In this document: positions 55,495-63,541 of the stretch, one piece after another
Position numbering within the stretch: position 1 is the first letter of the stretch
How the letters are laid out: each line of letters begins with the position of its first letter
Assembly: GCA_905213905.1 (NCBI GenBank)
Contig: CAJMKD010000003.1
Location: 100,005 to 164,004, forward strand
Length of the DNA stretch: 64,000 nt
Origin: an uncultured Sutterella sp.
GTDB taxonomy: Bacteria; Pseudomonadota; Gammaproteobacteria; Burkholderiales; Burkholderiaceae_F
Direction: 5' to 3'
Notes under the pieces: model-generated
What the model was told of the DNA's origin: nothing
Database searches by the model: none
Seen by the model: only the letters and a program-made list of their open reading frames with translations
Made by a program: the position numbers and the translations under genes

Positions 55495-56193
55495 ATGGCG
55501 GCGGCCGCAAAAATGAACACAGACATTCGAATCGGGATCGGTCTGTTGGGCGGTACGTTTGATCCTGTTCACAACGGGCATATTGCTATAGCGCATGCGG
55601 CGCTTCTGGCGCTGAAGCTGCGCTGCGTAGAGTTTCTGCCTGCCAGAGCGCCTTGGCAGAAAAGTTTTGTGACGCCTGCGCATCACCGACTCGAGATGCT
55701 GAAGCTTGCGCTTGAAGGTGAGAGTGATTTCCGAGTCAACGAAATGGAGCTGTCGCGCAGCGGAGCTACTTATACGATTGATACGCTTAGACTTTTGAGA
55801 GAGCGTCTGGGACCGTCATATCCGCTTGTTTTAATTTTGGGCGGCGATCAATGGCGCAATCTCGATACTTGGCGGAGCTGGCAGACTCTGACGGATTATG
55901 CGAATATCGCCGTTTGCGCTCGAGGCGGCTGCCTTATGGAGGCAACATCGGCGGTGCAAGAATGGGTTGCGCTGAAGCGAGTTGCACCAGATGTGCTCAC
56001 GCGCAGCTCGGCTGGCCGTGTGGCATTTTTTGCCATGCAAAGTCACCTGGCGAGTGCTACTGCAATCCGATCTATCCTGGCTCAATCAGACGTATATGAA
56101 GCAATGAAGCGCCTTGATGGATGGCTTCCTCAGTCAGTGAGCGCTTACATTATTCGTCAGCGCCTTTACGGCGTACATGCGGCGCTGCATTGA
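55495..56193 (+). CDS. nadD: Nicotinate-nucleotide adenylyltransferase NadD
   Basis: This 232-residue enzyme transfers AMP to nicotinate mononucleotide in NAD synthesis. The nucleotidyltransferase motif GLLGGTFDPVHNGHIAIA lies near 18, LILGGDQWRNLDTWRSW near 117, and the ISSTxIR-type motif, seen here as SATAIRSIL, near 185. The ATG at 55495 overlaps the upstream TGA; an internal ATG at 55513 is an alternative. It is followed by rsfS, rlmH and maf, a typical order for betaproteobacteria. Confidence 0.94.
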   Translation: MAAAAKMNTDIRIGIGLLGGTFDPVHNGHIAIAHAALLALKLRCVEFLPARAPWQKSFVTPAHHRLEMLKLALEGESDFRVNEMELSRSGATYTIDTLRLLRERLGPSYPLVLILGGDQWRNLDTWRSWQTLTDYANIAVCARGGCLMEATSAVQEWVALKRVAPDVLTRSSAGRVAFFAMQSHLASATAIRSILAQSDVYEAMKRLDGWLPQSVSAYIIRQRLYGVHAALH

Positions 56194-56241
56194 TGACAGT
56201 CCTGAGCCGCGAGCTTTTACTTTTTTACGAATCAGACACGA

Positions 56242-56646
56242 ATGACTCTCGAAGAACTTACCCAGACCATTGTTCAGGCGCTTGATGATGTCAAGGCGAA
56301 AGACGTCAAGGTTTTCAATACGGAAGCGCTCACGGATCAGTTTGAACGCGTTGTGATCGCTTCGGGCGCCTCCAATCGCCAGACGCGTGCGCTGGCCTAT
56401 GCTGTGAGCGCCGCTGTCAAAGAAGCTGGCGGCGATGTTCTTGGCATGGAAGGCCAGGATACGGGCGAATGGGTGCTTGTCGACTGCGGCAGCGTGGTGT
56501 GCCATGTTTTGCAGCCGAATGTTCGCGACTATTACAACCTTGAGGAAATTTGGGGCGGCAAAGAAGTCTTCATGAAGGCAAACGAAGAATGTGCTTCGCG
56601 CTTGATGCCCCATCGTCCACACCACGCGCCAGAAGCTGAGGCCTGA
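56242..56646 (+). CDS. rsfS: Ribosomal silencing factor RsfS
   Basis: This 134-residue protein binds uL14 on the 50S subunit and blocks subunit joining in starvation. Family features are KDVKVFNTEALTDQFERVVI near 17, ASGASNRQTRALAYAVSAAV near 38 and GQDTGEWVLVDCGSVVCHVL near 72, followed by RDYYNLEEIWGGK. It is in the operon between nadD and rlmH, three bases before the latter. Confidence 0.96.
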   Translation: MTLEELTQTIVQALDDVKAKDVKVFNTEALTDQFERVVIASGASNRQTRALAYAVSAAVKEAGGDVLGMEGQDTGEWVLVDCGSVVCHVLQPNVRDYYNLEEIWGGKEVFMKANEECASRLMPHRPHHAPEAEA

Positions 56647-56649
56647 GGC

Positions 56650-57117
56650 ATGCGGATACGGATCATTGCTGTCGGGCAGCACATCGCTGATTGGGCGGAA
56701 ACGGCCGTTCGCGACTATCTTGGCCGTTTCCCTCGAGGCTTTGATGTTGAGCTCAAAGAGATCCGAACGGAGCCTCGAGCGGGACAGCCCCCCGCCAAGC
56801 TTATAGCGGCAGAAGGAGAGCGCATCTGCAAAGCTATAGGGCCAGAAGATTATGTCATTGTGCTGGATGAGCACGGGCGGAATGTTTCAACGCTGGACTT
56901 TGCCAAGTTGATAGCCAAGGGCCGCGCTGACGGCGAGACCTATGCTTTTATCATCGGCGGCCCAGACGGTCTGGCGCCTGAAGTTAAAGCGCTTGCGCGT
57001 GAAACGATCCGTCTTTCAGATATGACGCTTCCCCATGCATTCGCGCGCGTCTTGCTTGCTGAGCAGCTTTACCGCGCCTGGTCGATTTTGGCCAATCATC
57101 CCTACCATCGCGCCTAG
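56650..57117 (+). CDS. rlmH: 23S rRNA (pseudouridine1915-N3)-methyltransferase RlmH
   Basis: This 155-residue SPOUT methyltransferase equals E. coli RlmH in length. It acts on helix 69 of mature 70S ribosomes. The knotted SAM site is AFIIGGPDGLAPEVKALARE near 103, and the C-terminal LSDMTLPHAFARVLLAEQLYRAWSI plus HPYHRA signature is complete. It starts three bases after rsfS. Confidence 0.97.
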   Translation: MRIRIIAVGQHIADWAETAVRDYLGRFPRGFDVELKEIRTEPRAGQPPAKLIAAEGERICKAIGPEDYVIVLDEHGRNVSTLDFAKLIAKGRADGETYAFIIGGPDGLAPEVKALARETIRLSDMTLPHAFARVLLAEQLYRAWSILANHPYHRA

Positions 57118-57169
57118 CTGCGTGCGCAGAGGCATAGCCTAGCGACCATCAGTCTGAGTAGTCCATCTT

Positions 57170-57817
57170 ATGAAGAACAACGTTGTCTTTCTTGCAAGCA
57201 AAAGCCCGAGACGACGCGAATTACTTTCGCAACTTGGTTACGAGGTCCTTGTGCTGGCGGATCCTGATGCTCCGCGGTGCTTCTTGCCGGATGACGAAGT
57301 GCAGCGTGCGAATGAGTCGCCGCAGGCCTATGTTTGCCGGACAGCCAAGGAAAAATATCAAGAAGGACGACGACTCAGGATGCAGCGCTATCCGGATTCG
57401 CTCTTTGATGCCACACCCATCGTTGCCGCAGATACCGTGGTGAGCCTGGACAATGAAGTGCTCGGCAAACCTCGCGATGCTGCTGAGGCGATTCGCTTTC
57501 TGGAAAGGCTTTCCGGGAAGACGCATGAGGTGCGCACGGCCGTCTGGGTCGGGATCGGCGACGCGGCATTTTGCGATGTGAATTTGTCTCTTGTTCGTTT
57601 TCGCACCTTGCGCGCGGATGAAATCGCAGGTTACGTAGCAACAGGCGAACCTTTCGACAAAGCTGGCGGCTATGGCATTCAGGGCGTGGCCGGGGTCTTT
57701 GTTGATCGAATTGAAGGCAGTTTCACTGGCATCATGGGCTTGCCCGTCTGCGAAACCAGCGAACTGCTTCGTCGCTGCGGCGTTCCCGTGCCTGTGCTTG
57801 GGGCTGCGAAGTCATAG
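57170..57817 (+). CDS. maf: Maf-family nucleoside triphosphate pyrophosphatase
   Basis: This 215-residue protein hydrolyses non-canonical or pyrimidine NTPs to NMP and pyrophosphate. The N-terminal FLASKSPRRRELLSQLGY loop, the catalytic Asp in PIVAADTVVSLDNEVLGKP near 85, the GKTHEVRTAVWV strand near 118 and GYGIQGVAGVFVDRIEGSF near 165 match the family. The arrangement suggests a YhdE-like rather than a YceF-like member. It is last of the nadD operon. In relatives the ribonuclease G gene often follows; here the next gene is the degenerate DEAD-box gene. Confidence 0.94.
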   Translation: MKNNVVFLASKSPRRRELLSQLGYEVLVLADPDAPRCFLPDDEVQRANESPQAYVCRTAKEKYQEGRRLRMQRYPDSLFDATPIVAADTVVSLDNEVLGKPRDAAEAIRFLERLSGKTHEVRTAVWVGIGDAAFCDVNLSLVRFRTLRADEIAGYVATGEPFDKAGGYGIQGVAGVFVDRIEGSFTGIMGLPVCETSELLRRCGVPVPVLGAAKS

Positions 57818-58182
57818 CAGCTGCAAGAAAGCGACGCAAAAAAAAAAGGAGCGCCGCAACTGCGGGCTTCCGCTAAAATGAGCTCGCATTGAGCGGCGTG
57901 CGCTTCCGTCGTTTCACGCTCGGGGAAGCGGCGCTTGCGTTAGATCGTGTGGCTCTTGATCTGCCATTTCATGAGCAGACTCGTTCTCTTCGGCCATTCG
58001 GTTCGTTTTCTTGAGCGGCGCTTTCATCAGCGCCGCACGCATCGTCTCTTGGCAGCGTCATGAGACGCCTCAGACTTTCAAATTGCTTTGCGTCTCGGAA
58101 TGCCTTGAAATAAAAGGCTTCCTGCGCTTGAAGGACGGTTCATTTCCGATGAGCCGCCACTCGTTTGTTCGGAAAGATAATT
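57818..58182 (+). promoter_or_regulatory. Long structured leader of the degenerate DEAD-box gene
   Basis: No gene is seen in these 365 bp. Three GC-rich dyads built around GAGCGGCG/CGCCGC lie between 57890 and 58036. The best is GCGGCGCT (58015-58022) with AGCGCCGC (58029-58036). GTCTC/GAGAC flanks follow at about 58044-58066. Long structured leaders are common on RNA helicase genes that regulate their own mRNA. Confidence 0.4.
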
Positions 58183-61041
58183 GTGGATTTTTCTCGATTC
58201 GATCTCTCCAACGTGGTTGCCGAACGTTTGACAAAGATCGGCATACGGACGTTTACGCCCATTCAGGAAAAATTCTTTGAAAGGATTCACGATTCAAAGG
58301 ACCTGCTTTTGACCTCGCTTGCCGGCGAGGGCAAAGTGACGGCAGCAATGATTGCTGCCTTGGAGCTTTTGCTCGAACGGCAGAAGGACGACTGGAATTT
58401 TTCGAGGAAAACGCCTCGTGTCCTCAGGGGGCCGAAGGTTATTTTCTTTGCATCGAGCCGCCAGCAGGCAGAAAAGCTCAAGAAGGATTTTGACGCTCTG
58501 GCTGGTGACCTGGGCTTTACGGCACATCTTCTCTACGATGCATGGAAGGCTGCCCGAAGCAAAAAATTGCCGTACCTGGAGCCTGATGTTGTTATAGGTT
58601 CACCTGCGGTTGTGTACAACAACTACCAGAAAGTCAAGCGTACGCTCGAAGACGTACCGCTGGTGATTTTTTGCTCAATAGAAAAAATTCTGCAGAACGG
58701 CATGGGGGATCAGTGTCGGGATTTCTGCAAATTGGTCCGGACCGAGCGCAAGATTTTTCTTGCCAACGAGTCCTACGTATCGCTTCGAAAGTTTGCGGAG
58801 AGTCTCAGCGGAGACTTGGAAGCTATTCAGGCTGAACCGCAGGGTCCCTCGAGCGTAGTCAGCGAGCGCTTCATCATCGCTTCTGCGTATAGGCGTCGTC
58901 AGCTTATTCCTTTTATGTTTCAGGAACCCTGGCTGGATTTCAGACGAACGCTCGTTGTAACGACGCAAGCCAAGAATCTCGGCAAGCTCAAGAATCAATT
59001 GGAATCTTCGGGCATTAAAGCCGCACTCCAGTATCCGAAAGGGGCGGCCTATTATGAGCCTGTGAGCGAATCGAGTTTCCAACAGGATGGCCCGTCGGTC
59101 TTTGTCACGATGCCTAACGCCGTTGAGCTATTCAAGAACTGCGGGATCGATTCCATTGTCTTTTGCGAGTTTCCTCCTACGACTCGGGATTATTTGAACG
59201 CTCTCAAGACGATTGATGTCGTTCCGACAAAGGCGGAACCAAGATTCGGCCGAATCTTCTGCTACGTGCAACCCGGCGAAATCGGCAGAATACTGAGGGC
59301 TGGCGACATCATTAACCGCAGCTGGCGGTTTGCTAATCCTTTCGGCATGTCTGTGCCGATTTCTCAAGATCTGATTGAAACCAACGCGTCGCGCATGGCT
59401 GAAGAGGCTGTCTGCGAACAGGCAGCGTTGTTGTTGGCCGAACGTTATGCGGCTATGGCCGAAACCGATCGGAATGAGAATGAACGCCCGCTCGGTGACG
59501 AGATCCTTTCCGCGGAGCGAGCGTTCAGCACGAATGAAAACGATGCGGAGAAAGCGCCTGAGCCGATAAAGGAGATGGTAGCCCCGGCAGCATCTTTGGC
59601 CGGCAAGCCGCAGAAGGAATCTGAATTCGAAGCAAACGAAGATCTCGAAGAAGCGCAGAGCGCATCCGACAAAGAAGAAAACGAATACGAACCGGATTAC
59701 GACTGGTCGGCGGACGAAGAAGATTTCGCGGATGAAGCTTTGGTGCGGACGCAGCCCGCAGAGATCCAGGACGGCCAGAGTGTATTCGACGAGGGTGAGT
59801 CCCAGGCCTCGTCGCCGCGCAAGACGCTCACTATCCGTTCAGGCTATGTGCCGAAACCGCATATCGATAATGAAATAACCATTAGCGAACCGCTCTCTTC
59901 CAATACGGTAGAGCTTCGTGCTGCTCAGGCGCGTGAGCGTCGTGCAATGCGTGGCAGCAATGAGCCGCTGACGCATCAGACGGTTGGGAAAAACGGGCGT
60001 CGGTTCGTGAAAAACAAGACCATTGCTGCGCCTCGTCTGCCGAATTATGCCAATGATGAAGAATCGATTCTCGGTTTCATGAGTCAGAAACCGAGGCAGG
60101 CAAAGCACGTCGGTCGCAAGCAAGCATCAATGCGGAAAAGCGGCGAAGAGCTGCGGCCGATCAAGCGTCCAAGCAAGGGAGATATGCCTTACGGCGTGGA
60201 AACCGATCGTATTGCGCAGGAAAAGATTCTTCCTAAGCCGAAAAAAGGCAAGCAACAGCATGCCCAAAAACGACCCAGCAAAGCAGTCAAACATGTCGGA
60301 CCTCGACAGAGACCTGTGCAGCAAGTCATATCAAAGGCAGCCATGGCATCGAGCGATTTTTCGCCTGATGCACTCGATCAGCTGTCCGAAACGATGACTG
60401 GCGCCATCGGCTCGCCTGTCGGCACCGTTTCCTCGCAAAAGCCTCAAAAGAAAAAAGGCACGACGGTGCGCACGCCTCGCATGCAGCGTCTGAAGCATTT
60501 GCGCAAGCAGCGGGAAAACGTCACGGAAAAATCTTCTGAGGCTGTAGCGGCAAATGCCGACGCATCCGATTCCGTAACGATGCCGACAGCGGAGCGCCAA
60601 AATGCCAAAGTTGCGGCAAAGCCGATCTCGAAAGCGGCAAAGCCTGAAAAAGCAGAGAAGTCGGAGAAAAAAGGAAGATTGGACTTTGAGCCATCGCGCA
60701 GAAAGAATTTCAAGCGCGGTAGCGTCACGGTCGATGACGACAATTTCGGTAACTCCATTCACTATAAGCCCAAGCATTCGACGGGGCGCCCAGACTACAG
60801 CATGCCGGCAAGTACTTGGCAGTCTCCCGATCCGTTTGGTTACCGGCCGACGACGCTCTCGCTGCCGCAGACGATGCCTGCTCAAAACACGTATGGTTTT
60901 CAGTCTGTTTTTGGTGCGGAGAGTCAGCCTGATAATCGAGTGCATCGCACGAACGCAGCAAAAGGGAAGGGCAAGAATTCAAACGGCTTCCGCCCCAAGA
61001 AGAAGAACTTCCAACCCCGTGGCAAAAGCAACAAATCCTGA
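58183..61041 (+). CDS. Degenerate DEAD-box (RNA helicase-like) protein with a long disordered tail
   Basis: From the GTG at 58183, which follows GGAAAG, this is a 952-residue protein. Residues 1-410 keep the outline of two DEAD-box RecA lobes: FSRFDLSNVV and RTFTPIQEKFF match the Q-motif. Motif I is GEGKV (GKT lost), DEAD is replaced by CSIE in LVIFCSIEKIL near 160, SAT is replaced by ANE in KIFLANES, and the motif V and VI arginines are absent. ATP-driven unwinding is therefore unlikely. Residues 410-952 are low-complexity: an acidic block near 480-535 (EENEYEPDYDWSADEEDF), then basic Lys/Arg/Gln-rich sequence to the end (KKKNFQPRGKSNKS), suited to RNA binding. Function is unknown; an RNA-binding scaffold is a guess. 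It is monocistronic with a long leader. Confidence 0.8.
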   Translation: MDFSRFDLSNVVAERLTKIGIRTFTPIQEKFFERIHDSKDLLLTSLAGEGKVTAAMIAALELLLERQKDDWNFSRKTPRVLRGPKVIFFASSRQQAEKLKKDFDALAGDLGFTAHLLYDAWKAARSKKLPYLEPDVVIGSPAVVYNNYQKVKRTLEDVPLVIFCSIEKILQNGMGDQCRDFCKLVRTERKIFLANESYVSLRKFAESLSGDLEAIQAEPQGPSSVVSERFIIASAYRRRQLIPFMFQEPWLDFRRTLVVTTQAKNLGKLKNQLESSGIKAALQYPKGAAYYEPVSESSFQQDGPSVFVTMPNAVELFKNCGIDSIVFCEFPPTTRDYLNALKTIDVVPTKAEPRFGRIFCYVQPGEIGRILRAGDIINRSWRFANPFGMSVPISQDLIETNASRMAEEAVCEQAALLLAERYAAMAETDRNENERPLGDEILSAERAFSTNENDAEKAPEPIKEMVAPAASLAGKPQKESEFEANEDLEEAQSASDKEENEYEPDYDWSADEEDFADEALVRTQPAEIQDGQSVFDEGESQASSPRKTLTIRSGYVPKPHIDNEITISEPLSSNTVELRAAQARERRAMRGSNEPLTHQTVGKNGRRFVKNKTIAAPRLPNYANDEESILGFMSQKPRQAKHVGRKQASMRKSGEELRPIKRPSKGDMPYGVETDRIAQEKILPKPKKGKQQHAQKRPSKAVKHVGPRQRPVQQVISKAAMASSDFSPDALDQLSETMTGAIGSPVGTVSSQKPQKKKGTTVRTPRMQRLKHLRKQRENVTEKSSEAVAANADASDSVTMPTAERQNAKVAAKPISKAAKPEKAEKSEKKGRLDFEPSRRKNFKRGSVTVDDDNFGNSIHYKPKHSTGRPDYSMPASTWQSPDPFGYRPTTLSLPQTMPAQNTYGFQSVFGAESQPDNRVHRTNAAKGKGKNSNGFRPKKKNFQPRGKSNKS

Positions 61042-61144
61042 TCTGCTGTCGCAACAATGATGTTCTGTGAGCGCCGTTGCAGAGTCAACGATCAACGGCG
61101 CACCAGAACGTTCCATCAGAAAACGAATGCGTGAGGTGATTCTT

Positions 61145-61534
61145 ATGAATTCTCGCAGTGGGCGGCTGTTAGCCGTGATGGGCGTGTCCCTTCTTTTCCT
61201 GGCGGGCTGTGCCTCAGAGAGGGGCTACTATGCAGGCGATACCGTTGGTGGTCCTGGCGAGCGCGATTGGCGCGATACAGCAAGGCAATCCCGTGATCCG
61301 CTTCTTGATGCGCCCTATCGTGCGCAAATGACTTGTACGTCAGAAACACCCATTACTGTGCTTAACCGTGCAAAAGAGACCGTATTTGCTTGCTCTGACA
61401 TTGGCGTAAGCGCAACGCTCGATGAACTTCGGGATGCGGGCTGGCGGCTTGTGGCGCTGAATATCGGAGAAGACCAGGAAAGTGACAGCCATGTCGGCTT
61501 CCCCGTCACCATTACGATAAGAAAACTTTTCTGA
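61145..61534 (+). CDS. Small lipoprotein of unknown function
   Basis: From the ATG at 61145, preceded by GAGGTGATTCTT, the protein has 129 residues. The signal MNSRSGRLLAVMGVSLLFLA ends at a lipobox LFLAGC with the lipidated Cys near 21. Position +2 is Ala, which favours the outer membrane. The mature part has two Cys (TCTSE and FACSD, near 64 and 83) and a terminal beta-rich segment (FPVTITIRKLF). No family recognised. It starts about 100 bases after the DEAD-box-like gene and ends 10 bases before the aminopeptidase gene, so it may share a transcript with the latter. Confidence 0.75.
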   Translation: MNSRSGRLLAVMGVSLLFLAGCASERGYYAGDTVGGPGERDWRDTARQSRDPLLDAPYRAQMTCTSETPITVLNRAKETVFACSDIGVSATLDELRDAGWRLVALNIGEDQESDSHVGFPVTITIRKLF

Positions 61535-61544
61535 GAAAACGATC

Positions 61545-63323
61545 TTGAACAACGGCTCTTCTTTTGAACGGCTTGCCGCTTTCAGGCGGCTTCTTGGCCA
61601 GCAGGGGTTTGCTGGCGCTTTGGTTTTGACGAGCGATCCGCATCTTTGCGAATATGTGCCGGATCATTGGCGGCAGTGCGAAGCGCTTACGGGATTTACT
61701 GGAAGTGCTGGAACGCTTCTCGTTGAAGAAAACGCCGCGGCTTTGGCGACCGACAGCCGCTATTGGGAGCAGGCGCGAAAAGAGTTGCCGGAGGCGATTG
61801 AACTGATCCAAGCAACGAGTACTGCGTTTGAAGAATTGGTCGACTGGTTTGCGCGGAAGTTGCCGTCGGGCGGAACAGTCGCTGTTGATGAGCGAACGAT
61901 TTCTTATGCTGATGCATTGAAGCTTTCTTCTTTGTTTTCAGCACGCGGCTTGCAGTTTCTGACGACATCGATCGATTGGCGCGAGGTTTGGACAGATCGG
62001 CCTGACGCAGTCGGCAGTCCCATTGCTGCGATGCGCCGTCCGTGCCGTTCAAGACGCGAAAAGCTCTCCGCATTGCGTGCGCGGCTCACAGAAAGGGGCG
62101 CGACATCGCTTTTTCTGGCGTCGCTCGACGAGATTGCTTGGCTCACGAACATGCGCGGCGCCGATGTGCCGAACAACCCAGTGTTTGAAGCTGAAATGGT
62201 GGTGGGCGCTGACGATGCGGTGCTTTACGCTGACGTGAGACGGTTCTCCAATGAAGACGTTGAGGCATTGTCGGCAGACGGCATCGTCATTCGGCCTTCG
62301 TCTGCGCTTCATGCAGATTTGCGAGAAGCAGCCCGCCGAGGGCGAATCATGACGGACCCTTCTTCGGTCACAGTGGAGTCGCTTGCCTGCATCAATGCCG
62401 ATGATTTGCTGTTCGAGTCGCCGAGTGTTGTGTGCGTATTGAAATCGCAGAAAACGGATGCGGAACTCGATGCCATCCGTGAGGCGCATCTTCTTGACGC
62501 AACGGCGCTCGTCGAGTTCTATGCCGAGCTTGACGAGCGGCTGCGTGCTGGAGAGCGGCTGACCGAATGGGATGCCGCCTCGCTTCTGCATGAGCATCGC
62601 GAGAAAATGCCGGGCTTCATAGATGAAAGCTTCACAACCATAGCTGCATACGGCCCCAATGCAGCCATGCCGCATTATCAGCCGGATCCTAAGCATTCGG
62701 CAGAGCTGCGCGCCGGCAATCTTCTGCTAATCGATTCAGGGGCGCACTATGACTGCGGAACGACGGATGTGACGCGCATGACGGCTGTCGGTGAAATTTC
62801 CGAAGCCATGCGCGCAGACGTTACGCTGGCAACGCGTGCGATGCTGCGCCTTTTGAACCTTCGGTTCCCTGTTGGGGCAACGGGCGCTCAGGTTGATACA
62901 GCCGCACGAATGGATCTGTGGCGTGAAGGGATTGATTTTGGGCATGGGACGGGGCACGGCGTTGGCTATGTGCTCAATGTGCACGAGGCGCCTGTTACGA
63001 TTTCGCCGCGAGCGCACAAATTCAAACTTGCGCCTGGGAATGTTGTTTCCGATGAACCGGGAATCTACAGGCCAGGTGAATGGGGCATCCGCGTTGAAAA
63101 TCTGATGTGTGTCGTACCTGATAAAGAAACGAATTTTGGTCGGTTTCTTCGGTTTGAGCCGCTTACGTTTTGTCCCATTGACGTGCGGCCGATGGCAAAG
63201 CCTTTTGGCGATCTCGTCGATGAGCTTAATGCCTTTAATGCGCGCTGCGTGAAGGCGCTTGAAGGACGAGTGAGCAAAAGGGCTCTATGCTGGCTGAAAA
63301 AGGCTGCTGCAGTTGCATCGTGA
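61545..63323 (+). CDS. Xaa-Pro aminopeptidase (M24B family)
   Basis: This 592-residue cytosolic metallopeptidase removes N-terminal residues before proline. It has the three-domain layout of the long PepP/XPNPEP1 type: two creatinase-like N-terminal domains (SFERLAAFRRLLGQQGFAGA, FTGSAGTLLVEENAAALATD) and a pita-bread domain. Metal ligands are Asp in LLIDSGAHYDCGTTDVTRM near 400, His in GHGTGHGVGYVLNVHEAP near 470 and Glu in VVSDEPGIYRPGEWGIRVEN near 510. The start used is TTG at 61545; no ATG fits the conserved N-terminus. Confidence 0.93.
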   Translation: MNNGSSFERLAAFRRLLGQQGFAGALVLTSDPHLCEYVPDHWRQCEALTGFTGSAGTLLVEENAAALATDSRYWEQARKELPEAIELIQATSTAFEELVDWFARKLPSGGTVAVDERTISYADALKLSSLFSARGLQFLTTSIDWREVWTDRPDAVGSPIAAMRRPCRSRREKLSALRARLTERGATSLFLASLDEIAWLTNMRGADVPNNPVFEAEMVVGADDAVLYADVRRFSNEDVEALSADGIVIRPSSALHADLREAARRGRIMTDPSSVTVESLACINADDLLFESPSVVCVLKSQKTDAELDAIREAHLLDATALVEFYAELDERLRAGERLTEWDAASLLHEHREKMPGFIDESFTTIAAYGPNAAMPHYQPDPKHSAELRAGNLLLIDSGAHYDCGTTDVTRMTAVGEISEAMRADVTLATRAMLRLLNLRFPVGATGAQVDTAARMDLWREGIDFGHGTGHGVGYVLNVHEAPVTISPRAHKFKLAPGNVVSDEPGIYRPGEWGIRVENLMCVVPDKETNFGRFLRFEPLTFCPIDVRPMAKPFGDLVDELNAFNARCVKALEGRVSKRALCWLKKAAAVAS

Positions 63324-63459
63324 CAAGCAGGAATGCTGGGTTAGTTGATCCTCGAAGCCTTTGATTTCGGTCAGCAGTGCTTCAAGTTTCAAATTAAGCC
63401 GTAACGCTAATGTTTAGGTTGGCTGTTTTTCAAGATAACAGCTGCTAATCGAACGTTTT

Positions 63460-63502
63460 TCTAAGGGGAACGGGGTTGAAGATCACCCCGTTTTCCTTTA
63501 GA
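63460..63502. terminator. Hairpin between the aminopeptidase and transposase genes
   Basis: CTAAGGGGAACGGGGT and ACCCCGTTTTCCTTTAG form a long imperfect dyad with T-rich flanks on both sides. It may end the aminopeptidase transcript or shield the insertion element from read-through. The rest of 63324-63541 shows no gene. Confidence 0.5.
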
Positions 63503-63541
63503 ATAACATACCTAACAGGTTGGTGTTATTTGGACTGAAAA

